Positions 49,558 through 58,477 of a stretch of DNA of 64,000 nucleotides are shown here, in pieces. Under the pieces are notes generated by a model. The model saw nothing but the letters and a program-made list of their open reading frames with translations. It ran no database searches and had not been told where the DNA came from. The position numbers were made by a program, and so were the translations under genes. Numbering within the stretch: the stretch's first letter is position 1; the number at the start of each line of letters is the position of its first letter. This DNA comes from Pseudomonas antarctica (lineage in GTDB: Bacteria; Pseudomonadota; Gammaproteobacteria; Pseudomonadales; Pseudomonadaceae), in the NCBI RefSeq assembly GCF_001647715.1, contig NZ_CP015600.1:5952001-6016000 (forward strand), read 5' to 3'.

Positions 49558-50154
49558 TTACTTCGCTTTCACACCTTCAAACGTCACGTACAGCTCAACA
49601 GTGTTGGACGCTGGGCCCAGGTCCATCTGCTTGCCGAAGTCCTGGCGGTTGAAGCTGGTGGTGCCTTCAAAGCCGGCACGGTAGCCGCCCCATGGATCTT
49701 TGCCTTCACCCAGGAAGGTGGCCTTGACGACGATCGGCTTGGTCACGCCGTGGAAAGTCAGGTCGCCGGTCACGTCGGCAGTGACTTGGCCTGCAGCATT
49801 TTTACCGGTGGTTTTAACACTGGTGGAGACGAACTTGGCATCGGCAAACTTGCCAACGTCCAGGAAGTCTTTGCTGGAGATGTGCTTGTCACGTTCGGCG
49901 TGGTTGGTGAACACGCTGGCGGTACGTACGTTGAACTCGATCTTGCTGTCTTCAGGCTTGGCAGCGTCGAAGCTGAACTTGCCGTCCAGGTCCTTGAAAG
50001 TACCGGTGATGAAGCTATAGCCCAAGTGGCTGATCTTGAAGTCAACGAAGGCGTGCTGGCCTTCTTTGTCGACAACATAATCAGCGGCCATCACCGAACC
50101 TGCGGACATCAGAGCAGAACCGATTGCCAGAGCGGCGAGCGTCTTTTTCAACAT
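49558..50154 (-). CDS. yceI: YceI-family periplasmic protein
   Basis: This 198-residue precursor has a signal peptide ([20 protein letters not shown], cleavage after SVMAAD) and the YceI lipocalin-like beta-barrel ([30 protein letters not shown]). YceI proteins bind isoprenoid lipids such as polyprenyl chains. The gene follows cybB by 32 bases on the same strand, a typical pairing of cytochrome b561 and YceI. The start is the ATG at 50154; the upstream frame to 50187 has no role. Confidence 0.92.
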   Translation of the reverse strand: MLKKTLAALAIGSALMSAGSVMAADYVVDKEGQHAFVDFKISHLGYSFITGTFKDLDGKFSFDAAKPEDSKIEFNVRTASVFTNHAERDKHISSKDFLDVGKFADAKFVSTSVKTTGKNAAGQVTADVTGDLTFHGVTKPIVVKATFLGEGKDPWGGYRAGFEGTTSFNRQDFGKQMDLGPASNTVELYVTFEGVKAK

Positions 50155-50186
50155 GCTTTCTATTCCTTGTGAGTCGAGGTTGAACA

Positions 50187-50738
50187 TCAGGCTTTGCGCC
50201 CCAGCATTCGCGTCAGGGTCGCATCACGATCGATAAAATGGTGTTTAAACGCAGCCACGCCGTGCAAGCCGGCGAAGACCACCAACACCCAGGCGAGGTA
50301 CAGATGCACCACACCGGCGGTGTCTGCCTGGTCCGGTAGCCCGGAAACCACGGCAGGAATCTCAAACAGGCCAAACACCGGGATACCGACACCGTCTGCG
50401 GTGGAAATCAGGTAACCGGCAATCATCACGGCAAACAGCCCGAGATAAAGGAAAGCATGGCCAAACGCAGCCCCGATACGGGTCAAGCGGCTGTAGCTGG
50501 CCAGTGGAGGCGGCGGCGGGCTGATCAGGCGCCAGACAATGCGCACCAGCATGATGGCGAACAGCGTAATGCCAATGCTCTTGTGCAGGTCAGGCGCGTC
50601 TTTGCGCCAGGTGCTGTAATAGTCGAGACCGACCATCCACAGGCCCAGGGCGAACAAACCGAACACCACCAGGGCCACGCCCCAGTGCAAAACAATGCTG
50701 ACCCAGCCATAGCGGGCCGGTGAGTTACGTAGTTGCAT
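50187..50738 (-). CDS. cybB: Cytochrome b561
   Basis: This 183-residue membrane protein has four transmembrane helices and conserved haem-ligand histidines ([31 protein letters not shown]), as in the bacterial cytochrome b561 family. It takes electrons from the quinone pool; partner YceI is encoded next. Its ATG at 50738 opens the probable two-gene operon. The upstream region has an inverted repeat that could be its operator. Confidence 0.92.
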   Translation of the reverse strand: MQLRNSPARYGWVSIVLHWGVALVVFGLFALGLWMVGLDYYSTWRKDAPDLHKSIGITLFAIMLVRIVWRLISPPPPPLASYSRLTRIGAAFGHAFLYLGLFAVMIAGYLISTADGVGIPVFGLFEIPAVVSGLPDQADTAGVVHLYLAWVLVVFAGLHGVAAFKHHFIDRDATLTRMLGRKA

Positions 50739-50791
50739 GTCCCAAATCCCGTAAGAGCTGTGCCCAAGACTAGCGATTTACCTATCGAATT

Positions 50792-50811
50792 AAAGCGGAA
50801 AATTTCGCTTT
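50792..50811. promoter_or_regulatory. Inverted repeat upstream of cybB
   Basis: AAAGCG, 8 bases, CGCTTT, flanked by TATCGA copies at about 50783 and 50816. It lies 54-73 bases before cybB, so it could be an operator. No protein is identified. Confidence 0.35.
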
Positions 50812-51011
50812 GAAATATCGAGAAATACGATCAAGAGGTTATGCACAGTACGTTAACAATGGATTAAGGACTATTCCTAAGAAACGTGACAGTCCGTCCC
50901 GCGTTTACTGCCAATTCATCCGTAATGGGTTGTGACACCGTCTGGCATTGCATAGGCTTGCGCGATTGTTTCGCCTGCGCCGGCCGCAGGTCCGCTTCGA
51001 GGAGATAGACG

Positions 51012-52418
51012 ATGGGCTTGAATAACCAGTGGATGCAACGCGACCTCGCGGTGCTGTGGCATCCCTGCACCCAGATGAAAGACCACCAGCAACTGCCGCT
51101 GATCCCGATCAAGCGCGGTGAAGGCGTCTGGCTGGAAGACTTCGAAGGCAAGCGCTACCTCGACGCCGTCAGCTCCTGGTGGGTCAATGTGTTCGGCCAT
51201 GCCAACCCGCGTATCAACCAGCGCATCAAGGACCAGGTGGACCAGCTGGAACACGTGATCCTCGCCGGTTTCAGCCACCAGCCGGTGATTGAGCTGTCCG
51301 AACGCCTGGTGGCGATGACGCCCGACGGCCTGACCCGCTGCTTTTATGCCGATAACGGCTCGTCGTGCATCGAAGTCGCGCTGAAGATGAGCTTTCACTA
51401 CTGGCTCAACCGCGGCCTGCCGAACAAAAAGCGCTTCGTCACCCTGACCAACAGCTACCACGGCGAAACCATCGCTGCGATGTCGGTCGGCGACGTGCCG
51501 CTGTTTACCGAAACCTACAAGGCGCTGCTGCTGGACACGATCAAAGTGCCGAGCCCGGATTGCTACCTGCGCCCCGAAGGCATGAGCTGGGAGGAACACT
51601 CGCGCACGATGTTCCTGGCCATGGAACAGACCCTGGCCGAGCATCACGACACGGTCGCCGCCGTGATCGTCGAGCCGCTGATCCAGGGTGCCGGCGGCAT
51701 GCGCATGTATCACCCGGTGTACCTCCAGCTGTTGCGCGTAGCCTGCGACCGCTACGGCGTGCACTTGATCCACGACGAAATCGCCGTCGGCTTCGGCCGT
51801 ACCGGCAGCATGTTCGCCTGTGAACAGGCCGGCATCCGCCCGGACTTCCTGTGCCTGTCCAAGGCCCTCACCGGCGGCTACCTGCCGCTGGCGGCCGTGG
51901 TCACCACCGACGACGTCTACGACGCTTTCTACGACGACTACCCGACGCTGCGCGCCTTCCTGCACTCCCACAGCTACACCGGCAACCCGCTGGCGTGCGC
52001 GGCGGCCCTGGCGACGCTGGATATTTTCGAAGAAGACAACGTCATCGAAAACAACAAGGCCCTGGCCCAGCGCATGGCCACGGCCACCGCGCACCTGGTT
52101 GACCACCCGCATGTGTCGGAAGTGCGCCAGACCGGCATGGTGCTGGCCATCGAGATGGTCCAGGACAAAGCCACCAAAACCGCCTACCCGTGGCAGGAGC
52201 GCCGTGGGTTGAAAGTGTTCGAACACGCCCTGGAACGCGGTGCTCTATTGCGGCCGCTGGGCAGCGTGGTGTATTTCCTGCCGCCGTACGTGATTACGCC
52301 GGAGCAAATCGACTTTTTGGCTGAAGTGGCCAGTGAAGGCATCGATATTGCGACCAACAGTAAAGTCAGCGTGGCAGTGCCAAAGGACTTCCACCCAGGC
52401 TTCCGAGATCCAGGTTGA
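51012..52418 (+). CDS. bioA: Adenosylmethionine-8-amino-7-oxononanoate aminotransferase
   Basis: This 468-residue PLP-dependent transaminase makes 7,8-diaminononanoate in biotin synthesis, using SAM as amino donor. The PLP lysine is in CLSKALTGGYLPL, and LYPWWVNVFGHANP-type, YADNGSSCIEVALKMSFHYW and NSYHGETIAAMSVGDV match BioA. The length is normal. The start at 51012 follows GGAG. Other bio genes are not adjacent in this window. rsmE follows on the same strand. Confidence 0.93.
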   Translation: MGLNNQWMQRDLAVLWHPCTQMKDHQQLPLIPIKRGEGVWLEDFEGKRYLDAVSSWWVNVFGHANPRINQRIKDQVDQLEHVILAGFSHQPVIELSERLVAMTPDGLTRCFYADNGSSCIEVALKMSFHYWLNRGLPNKKRFVTLTNSYHGETIAAMSVGDVPLFTETYKALLLDTIKVPSPDCYLRPEGMSWEEHSRTMFLAMEQTLAEHHDTVAAVIVEPLIQGAGGMRMYHPVYLQLLRVACDRYGVHLIHDEIAVGFGRTGSMFACEQAGIRPDFLCLSKALTGGYLPLAAVVTTDDVYDAFYDDYPTLRAFLHSHSYTGNPLACAAALATLDIFEEDNVIENNKALAQRMATATAHLVDHPHVSEVRQTGMVLAIEMVQDKATKTAYPWQERRGLKVFEHALERGALLRPLGSVVYFLPPYVITPEQIDFLAEVASEGIDIATNSKVSVAVPKDFHPGFRDPG

Positions 52419-52457
52419 TTGAATTCACTCAACTGATCGGGTGTCAGGGCTACCTTC

Positions 52458-52481
52458 ATCGCGGGCAAGCCCGGCGCCCAC
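52458..52481. repeat. Single REP copy
   Basis: One REP arm (ATCGCGGGCAAGCCCGGCGC) lies between bioA and rsmE without an inverted partner. Confidence 0.7.
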
Positions 52482-52509
52482 AGGTTTTGTATTTTTCCAG
52501 AGAACAGAA

Positions 52510-53229
52510 ATGAGACTGTCCCGCTTTTTTACCGACACCCCGCTGAGCCTCGGCGAGCACGAATTGCCCGAAGCCCAGGCGCACTACATCAGCCGCGTGT
52601 TGCGCATGGGCGATGGTGATGCCGTGCAACTCTTCGACGGCTCCGGCCATGAGTTTCTGGGCACGTTGCTGGAGGTCGGTAAAAAACGCGTCACCGTGCA
52701 ACTCACGGAACGCTTCGCGGGCCAGACCGAGTCCCCGCTGCACATCCACCTCGGCCAGGGCCTGTCCCGGGGCGAGCGCATGGATTGGGCGATTCAGAAA
52801 GCCACCGAACTGGGGGTGAATGAAATCACGCCGATTTTCAGCGACCGCTGCGAAGTACGACTCAAGGACGAGCGTGCCGACAAACGCCTGCTGCACTGGC
52901 GCCAAGTGGCGATCAGCGCCTGCGAGCAATGCGGGCGGTCGACGGTGCCGGTGATTCACCCACCGCTGCTGCTGGCGGACTGGTTAAAGCAGGCCGAGGC
53001 GGAGTTGAAACTTGTGCTGCACCCGGTGGCCGAGCCGATGATCAGCCATGCCAGGCCTGCCAGCCTGGCCTTCCTGATCGGGCCTGAAGGTGGGTTGACC
53101 GACGCAGAAGTCGAAACCGCCCAAAGCGCCGGCTACCACGCCGCCCGCCTCGGCCCGCGCGTGCTGCGCACCGAGACCGCGCCCGTGGTGGCACTGGCCG
53201 TGGCCCAGCAATTATGGGGCGACTTCTAA
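52510..53229 (+). CDS. rsmE: 16S rRNA m3U1498 methyltransferase RsmE
   Basis: This 239-residue SPOUT-class methyltransferase methylates U1498 of 16S rRNA. The C-terminal trefoil-knot motif FLIGPEGGLTDAEV and the following RLGPRVLRTETAPVVAL are the RsmE signatures, and the N-terminal PUA-like part starts MRLSRFFTDTPLSLG. The ATG at 52510 follows the REP; upstream codons lack homology. It uses SAM. Confidence 0.93.
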   Translation: MRLSRFFTDTPLSLGEHELPEAQAHYISRVLRMGDGDAVQLFDGSGHEFLGTLLEVGKKRVTVQLTERFAGQTESPLHIHLGQGLSRGERMDWAIQKATELGVNEITPIFSDRCEVRLKDERADKRLLHWRQVAISACEQCGRSTVPVIHPPLLLADWLKQAEAELKLVLHPVAEPMISHARPASLAFLIGPEGGLTDAEVETAQSAGYHAARLGPRVLRTETAPVVALAVAQQLWGDF

Positions 53230-53254
53230 CCCAGCCCTGCAAACCCAATCGAAT

Positions 53255-53342
53255 GTGGGAGCTGGCTTGCCTGCGATGACGTCGGCACATTCAACCTCGC
53301 TGTTGCCTGGTACACCGCTATCGCAGGCAAGCCAGCTCCCAC
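53255..53342. repeat. REPIN
   Basis: Inverted GTGGGAGCTGGCTTGCCTGC arms lie between rsmE and the convergent binding-protein gene. Confidence 0.85.
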
Positions 53343-53363
53343 AGTGGTCGAGGTACCAGTGCC

Positions 53364-54266
53364 TTACTCCACCGGATCACTGACCGGCTTGGCAATAATC
53401 GCCTTTAACTCGGCTGTCATCGGAAACTCCAGGTTCAAGCCCTTGGGTGGAATCGGCTGTTCAAACCAGCGCTGGTAAATCCCGTTGATTTCCCCCGAGC
53501 GGTACAGGTCGCCGAGTGTTTCGTTGACCACTGCGAGAAACTGCGGGTCGTCCTTGCGCACCATGCAGCTGTAGATTTCCCGCGATTGCTCCTTACCCAC
53601 CACCGCCCAGTGGTGCGGGTCCTTGGCCTTGGCACGCTCGCCGTAGAGCAGCGCGTCATCCATGTAGAACGCCACCGCACGGCCGGTTTCGAGCATCTTG
53701 AACGCTTCACCGTGGTCCTTGGCGCTGATCACAAACATGTTGGCTTTGTGTTCGGCGTTGTAGCTCTTTAGAAAACGCTCGTTGGTGGTGCCCGCAGTCG
53801 TGACCACGTTCTTGCCCTTGAGGTCATCGAAGCCTTGGATGCCGCTGTCCTTGGCGGTCAGCAACTGGCCTTTCACATAGATAAACCCGTAGGAAAACGC
53901 CACCTGCTTCTGCCGCTCGGCGGTGACGCCGGTGGAGCCGCATTCCAGGTCCACGGTGCCGTTCTGCACCAGCGGTATACGGGTTTGGGAGGTCACCAGG
54001 TTGTACTTCACATTGAGGTTCGCCACGCCGGTTTTCTGCTGGATGCGCTCAACGATCTTGTTCGCCAACTCCACCGAATAGCCCATGGGCTTGCCGCTGT
54101 TATCGCCCACGTAGGAAAACGGCACCGACGCATCGCGATAACCCAACGTGATGGACTTGGCACTGGCGATCTTGCTCAACGTGCCGTCCAGCGGCGCGTC
54201 ATTCGCCTGAACCTGAGCGCCAAACAAAAGCCCCAGGGTGCAGCCGGTCAACAGGATTTTTTTCAT
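53364..54266 (-). CDS. Amino-acid ABC transporter substrate-binding protein
   Basis: This 300-residue periplasmic binding protein has a signal peptide (MKKILLTGCTLGLLFGAQVQ) and a family-3 fold resembling the glutamate/aspartate binding protein GltI (TLGYRDASVPFSYVGDN, LVTSQTRIPLVQNGTVDLE, GSTGVTAERQKQVAFS). It is 24 bases after ridA. No permease or ATPase gene is visible in the cluster, so its transporter must be encoded elsewhere or shared. Confidence 0.85.
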   Translation of the reverse strand: MKKILLTGCTLGLLFGAQVQANDAPLDGTLSKIASAKSITLGYRDASVPFSYVGDNSGKPMGYSVELANKIVERIQQKTGVANLNVKYNLVTSQTRIPLVQNGTVDLECGSTGVTAERQKQVAFSYGFIYVKGQLLTAKDSGIQGFDDLKGKNVVTTAGTTNERFLKSYNAEHKANMFVISAKDHGEAFKMLETGRAVAFYMDDALLYGERAKAKDPHHWAVVGKEQSREIYSCMVRKDDPQFLAVVNETLGDLYRSGEINGIYQRWFEQPIPPKGLNLEFPMTAELKAIIAKPVSDPVE

Positions 54267-54290
54267 TGTTATTCTCCGTTGGTCTTGCGG

Positions 54291-54641
54291 TTATTTACGT
54301 ACAGCAATCACGCTGATTTCCACCAGCACAGTCGGGCGCGCCAGTTCCGCCTGCACGGTGGTGCGCGTCGGCGCCATGCCCGGTGACAGCCACGCCGCCC
54401 ACACTTGATTCATCGGTGCAAAACCGGCGCCGATGTCTTTCAGGTAAATCGTTGCGTTGAGCAGGTGGTCCTTGTCGCTGCCCGCCTGCGCCAGTAACGC
54501 ATCGATCCTGGCCAACACCTCGCGGGTTTGCGTGGCTACCTCCTGGCCTTCACCCGGCACCTGGCCCGAAAGGAACACCAGGTCCTTGAAGGTGACGGCA
54601 CCCGAGAGGCGTTCGTTGCTGTTGATTCGGTTGATGGTCAT
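54291..54641 (-). CDS. RidA-family protein (reactive imine deaminase)
   Basis: This 116-residue protein belongs to the RidA/YjgF family, which hydrolyses reactive enamine/imine intermediates to keto acids and ammonia. Family features include NATIYLKDIGAGF and a C-terminal RPTVLVEISVIA with the proton-handling arginine (ARPTVLVEI). The ATG at 54641 is preferred over 54686. It starts 10 bases after the D-amino-acid dehydrogenase-like gene on the same strand, whose imino-acid products it could clear. Confidence 0.88.
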   Translation of the reverse strand: MTINRINSNERLSGAVTFKDLVFLSGQVPGEGQEVATQTREVLARIDALLAQAGSDKDHLLNATIYLKDIGAGFAPMNQVWAAWLSPGMAPTRTTVQAELARPTVLVEISVIAVRK

Positions 54642-54651
54642 GGCTTTATCC

Positions 54652-55893
54652 TCAAGCGGCGCTGGGCGCCAGGCCCTGCATATCAATGGAAGGAACCCGC
54701 TGGCCGATCAACTCGGCGAGCAGTTGGCCGCTGCCGCAGGCCAGGGTAAAACCGAGCGCGCCGTGGCCCAGGTTCAGCCACAGGTTGCGGTACGCACTGG
54801 CGCCGATCAGCGGCACCCCGGTCGGCGTGGCGGGGCGCATACCGGCCCACTCGACGGCGCGGGTGTAATCGCCAGCACGGGGAAACGTCTCGAGTGCCTG
54901 GCGCTTCATCAGTGCCAGGCGCTTTGGCTCAAGGCGCGCATCAAAGCCGACGATATCGACCATGGCCGCCACCCGCAGCTGCTGGCCGATGCGCGCGTAG
55001 ACGATCTTGCGGTCATAGTCGGTGATGCTCACATTCGGCGCCTGATGCTGCGCGCCAATCGGCACGCTCAGGCTGTAGCCCTTTAGCGGGTAAAGCGGCA
55101 GCGACAACCCAGGCAAGGCCAATTCAGCACTGCGATGCCCGGCCGCCAGCACCAGCTGCTCGACCGGCATCACGTCATCGCCCAGCACGACGGCCTGCAC
55201 CACGCCGTCGGCGTGACGCAGGCCAGTGACTTTCTTCCCGAGCAAAAAAGTGCAGCGTCCCGAGGCCTCAAGCCGCGCCGCGAGCCGCCGGCAAAAGGCA
55301 TGGCAATCAGCAACCTCTTCGCTGGGCGTATAGATGCCACCGACAAAACCACCGCTCGCCAACGCCGGGTCCAGGCGTGCGCAATCGGCGGCCGACAACA
55401 CTTGCTGTTGCAAGGTATCAGTGACCTTGCTGCGCGCATGCTCAAAGGTGCCCGCGCTGCGAAAGGTCACCAGTTTGCCGTTGCGCCGCCAGTCGAAGCC
55501 GTCGAGGCGGTCAGCTTCTCGCCATTGCTCCAAGGTGGTCTGGCTCAAGGACGCCAGACGCAGCAGGTGGGCGGCATTGCGTTTATTCACCGAGCCACGG
55601 CAGGCGCCGATAAAGGCCGCCATCCAGCGCCATTGCTGGGGGTCGAGCCGGGGGCGCAGCGTTAGCGGCGAGTCACCGCGCAACAGCCAGCCAATGGCTT
55701 GCAACGGTACGCCGGCGTCGGCCAGCGGCGCCACATAGCGGTAGGACAGTTGCCCACCGTTGGCGAAACTGGTCTCGCTGCCCAAGGTGTCGCGCGCTTC
55801 AATCACCGTCACCTCATGGCCTGCACGCACCAGGGCGTAAGCACTCGCTAACCCGATGACGCCACCGCCAATGATGCAAACCCGCTTGGCCAT
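54652..55893 (-). CDS. D-amino-acid dehydrogenase-like flavoprotein
   Basis: This 413-residue DAO-family FAD enzyme resembles DadA, which oxidises D-amino acids to imino acids and passes electrons to the respiratory chain. The FAD motif VCIIGGGVIGLASAYALVRAG and a C-terminal GAGWGGxT-like GHGALGFTLACGSG are present. The ATG at 55893 begins MAKRVCII; the frame runs upstream to 55986. It heads an operon with ridA and a binding-protein gene, transcribed divergently from a LysR gene. Its substrate need not be D-alanine. Confidence 0.85.
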   Translation of the reverse strand: MAKRVCIIGGGVIGLASAYALVRAGHEVTVIEARDTLGSETSFANGGQLSYRYVAPLADAGVPLQAIGWLLRGDSPLTLRPRLDPQQWRWMAAFIGACRGSVNKRNAAHLLRLASLSQTTLEQWREADRLDGFDWRRNGKLVTFRSAGTFEHARSKVTDTLQQQVLSAADCARLDPALASGGFVGGIYTPSEEVADCHAFCRRLAARLEASGRCTFLLGKKVTGLRHADGVVQAVVLGDDVMPVEQLVLAAGHRSAELALPGLSLPLYPLKGYSLSVPIGAQHQAPNVSITDYDRKIVYARIGQQLRVAAMVDIVGFDARLEPKRLALMKRQALETFPRAGDYTRAVEWAGMRPATPTGVPLIGASAYRNLWLNLGHGALGFTLACGSGQLLAELIGQRVPSIDMQGLAPSAA

Positions 55894-56002
55894 TCCCGCC
55901 ACCCGCTCTTGAATTAACTTGGGCTCAAGCGTAGGGCCAGGTGACAGGCCACCGACAATGAATAAAGATGGGCCACCTATAAACAAAGGTTATGGACGTG
56001 CC

Positions 56003-56905
56003 ATGCGCTTGCGTCACATCGAAATTTTCCAGGCCATCCGCCAGACCGGCTCTGTCAGCGCCGCTGCGCAGTTGCTGCATGTCTCGCAACCGGCGGTGAC
56101 CAAGGTGCTGCAGCACGCCGAGTTGCAGCTGGGCTTCCCGCTGTTTCTGCGGGTGCGCGGCAAATTGCTGCCCACCCCGGAGGCCCTGGCGCTGGAAAGC
56201 GAAGTCGAGAAAGTCTCCGAGAGCCTGCAAGGTGTGCGACGCCTGGCCAAGAGCTTGCGCCGTGAGCCTGGGCAAAGCGTGCGCATTGGTGCCATTCCGG
56301 CGTTGGCCTTGTCGCTGCTGCCGCCAGCGATTCTGGAATGGACGCGCGACTACCCGACCATCGCCTGCGAGCTGTCCAGCGACCATAGCCGCGAATTGGT
56401 GCAGAAGCTGTTGATGCGCGAGATCGACCTGGCGCTGACGCTCAACTTCTCCGGCCATCCCGGTTTGACCACGCAAGTGCTGGCCAATGGGGTGTTGGTA
56501 GCATTGGCCTCCAAGGGTTATTGGCCAGACGCCGAGATGAGCAAGCCATTGCCGCTGGCAGCGCTCGCGGGTGCGCCGCTGATTGGGCTGTCCAGTGCTG
56601 ATCCGTTGGCGGCAAAACTCGACAGCTACCTGGAAAACATCGACCCAGCGCCTCGGGTGACGATCGCCGTACAAACCTACTCCCTGGCGCGCGCCATGGT
56701 CGAGTCAGGCGCCGGGTTGACGGTAATCGACCCGTTCACAGCCTTGGGCGCCTCAACGGCCACCACCTGCATCCGCACGCTCACCCCGCCGCTGCCGATC
56801 ACCCTGTACGCCCTGACCCGTGCTGACGAGCCGCCGCCGCATATGCTGGCGAACCTGCTGCAGATCTTCGGCAAACGCGCGCGTGAACTGCTCGAACGCT
56901 TGTGA
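56003..56905 (+). CDS. LysR-family transcriptional regulator
   Basis: This 300-residue regulator has an N-terminal HTH (MRLRHIEIFQAIRQTGSVSAAAQLLHVSQPAVTK) and the LysR substrate domain. Its place opposite the D-amino-acid dehydrogenase/RidA/binding-protein operon suggests it controls that operon. A T-N11-A-like dyad (ATAAACAAAGGTTAT, 55979-55993) lies just before the start codon and could be its site. The ATG at 56003 is used; the open frame begins at 55919. Inducer unknown. Confidence 0.85.
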   Translation: MRLRHIEIFQAIRQTGSVSAAAQLLHVSQPAVTKVLQHAELQLGFPLFLRVRGKLLPTPEALALESEVEKVSESLQGVRRLAKSLRREPGQSVRIGAIPALALSLLPPAILEWTRDYPTIACELSSDHSRELVQKLLMREIDLALTLNFSGHPGLTTQVLANGVLVALASKGYWPDAEMSKPLPLAALAGAPLIGLSSADPLAAKLDSYLENIDPAPRVTIAVQTYSLARAMVESGAGLTVIDPFTALGASTATTCIRTLTPPLPITLYALTRADEPPPHMLANLLQIFGKRARELLERL

Positions 56906-56923
56906 AAACACTACCAATCTAAT

Positions 56924-57011
56924 GTGGGAGCGGGCTTGCTCGCGAATGCGGTGGATCAGTTAGCCTATTTATCAACTGCCACACTGCCTTAGCGAGCAAG
57001 CCCGCTCCCCC
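56924..57011. repeat. REPIN
   Basis: Inverted GTGGGAGCGGGCTTGCTCGC arms (right arm with CTCCCCC end) lie between the LysR gene and the hemolysin-III gene. Confidence 0.8.
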
Positions 57012-57032
57012 ATTTTTTAACCGCGTCGCCGG

Positions 57033-57650
57033 TTACAGCACGTAGTGCATGATCGCTACGAAGTGCAGCAGGCTGCCGCCGATCACAAACAAATGCCAGA
57101 TCCCATGGGAATGGCGCAGGCGATCCTCCAGGGCAAAAAAGATGATGCCGACGGTGTACAACACCCCGCCCGAGGCCAGCCAGACAAACCCCGCCGTGCC
57201 CAGCGCAGCCATCAACGGCTTGACGGCCACCAGCACGATCCAGCCCATCACCGCGTAGATCACAATCGATAGAATCCGGGCCTCGGAGCGTGGCTTGATC
57301 TCTTGCAGGATGCCGATCACGGCCAGCCCCCACACGATCCCAAACAGCGTCCAACCCCACGGCCCGCGTAGCGTCACCAGGCAGAACGGCGTGTAACTGC
57401 CGGCGATCAGCAGGTAGATCGAAAAGTGGTCGACCTTCTGCATGATCGCTTTTCGTCGCCCCTGCACGCTGTGATACACGGTAGAGGCGCTGTACAGCAC
57501 CAGCAACGTAAAGCCATAAATCGCTACGCTGACGATCTTCCAGGGGCTGCCGTCCAGGCTCGCCACCACCAACATCCATACTGCGCCGACAAAAGCTGCA
57601 ACCGCCCCGACCAAATGGCTCCACGCGTTGAATCGTTCCCCGTGATACAT
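57033..57650 (-). CDS. Hemolysin III family protein (PAQR/TrhA-like)
   Basis: This 205-residue membrane protein has seven predicted transmembrane helices and the PAQR/hemolysin-III motifs YHSVQGRRKAIMQKVDHFSIYLLIAGSYTPF and SHGIWHLFVIGGSLLHF. Family members are known as YqfA or TrhA and influence membrane lipid composition. It stands alone. Function is inferred from the family. Confidence 0.9.
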   Translation of the reverse strand: MYHGERFNAWSHLVGAVAAFVGAVWMLVVASLDGSPWKIVSVAIYGFTLLVLYSASTVYHSVQGRRKAIMQKVDHFSIYLLIAGSYTPFCLVTLRGPWGWTLFGIVWGLAVIGILQEIKPRSEARILSIVIYAVMGWIVLVAVKPLMAALGTAGFVWLASGGVLYTVGIIFFALEDRLRHSHGIWHLFVIGGSLLHFVAIMHYVL

Positions 57651-57783
57651 GTGTCACTTACCTCGAATAACCGTTACCGCATGGTTTTACACTATGCACT
57701 CTGACGCTCCGGGCGGCTTGGCAGGTAACAACCTTTCTTCATTTGCCCAAACGCACCCACCGATAGATGATTCGCTTAACCCT

Positions 57784-57884
57784 GTGGGCGCTGGCTCGCC
57801 TGTGATGAGGACCTGTCAGCCACTGAGTATTGGCTGACACACCGCTGTCGCAGCGATGCGGCGATCCGCCAAGCCAGCGCCCAC
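57784..57884. repeat. Degenerate REPIN
   Basis: Imperfect arms GTGGGCGCTGGCTCGCCTG and its diverged complement lie between the hemolysin-III gene and the chromate transporter. Confidence 0.65.
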
Positions 57885-57910
57885 ATAAAAGCACCCTATC
57901 GGTAATCCCC

Positions 57911-58477
57911 GTGCCCGAGCTTGAACCCGCGCCGCCTTATCCCAGCCTATGGCAGTTGTTTTACAACTTTGCCATGGTCGGCCTGTTCGGCTTTGGCGGC
58001 GTAATGCCGTGGGCACGGCAGATGATGGTTGACCAGCGCCGCTGGGTCAGCGAGCAAGGCTTCAATGAGCTGCTGACTACCGGGCAATTCTTCCCCGGGC
58101 CCAATATCGCCAACGTCGGCATCATCTACGGCCGGCGCCTGCATGGCTTGCCGGGTGCAATTGTGACCGTGTGCGGGCTGTACCTGTTCCCCTCGTTGAT
58201 CACCGTGCTCGCCGGTTTCGCCTATGCCAAGTGGTGGAGCAATGACGTGGTGCAGCAGATCTTCGGCGCCGTCATGCCGATTGCCACCGGCCTGATGCTC
58301 GGCACCACCCTGCGCCTGCTCAAGGCCATGCCCAGGACGATCGCCGACTACAGCGCCTTTGTGTTGACCTTCGTCTTGATGGCGATCTTCGTATTGCCGC
58401 TGTGGATGGTGCTGCTGATTGGCATCCCCAGCTCCCTGGCCTTGAGCTTTATCCGCTCGAACACGGGGGCCGGCTGA
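57911..58477 (+). CDS. Chromate transporter subunit, first half
   Basis: This 188-residue membrane protein is a half-size CHR-family protein with the motif FYNFAMVGLFGFGGVMPWARQ near the start and FFPGPNIANVG typical of chromate transporters, followed by membrane helices. The GTG at 57911 is chosen because the upstream frame runs through a REP element. It overlaps the second half-gene by one base (TGATG), so the pair is translated together. It probably expels chromate or carries another small anion. Confidence 0.8.
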   Translation: MPELEPAPPYPSLWQLFYNFAMVGLFGFGGVMPWARQMMVDQRRWVSEQGFNELLTTGQFFPGPNIANVGIIYGRRLHGLPGAIVTVCGLYLFPSLITVLAGFAYAKWWSNDVVQQIFGAVMPIATGLMLGTTLRLLKAMPRTIADYSAFVLTFVLMAIFVLPLWMVLLIGIPSSLALSFIRSNTGAG

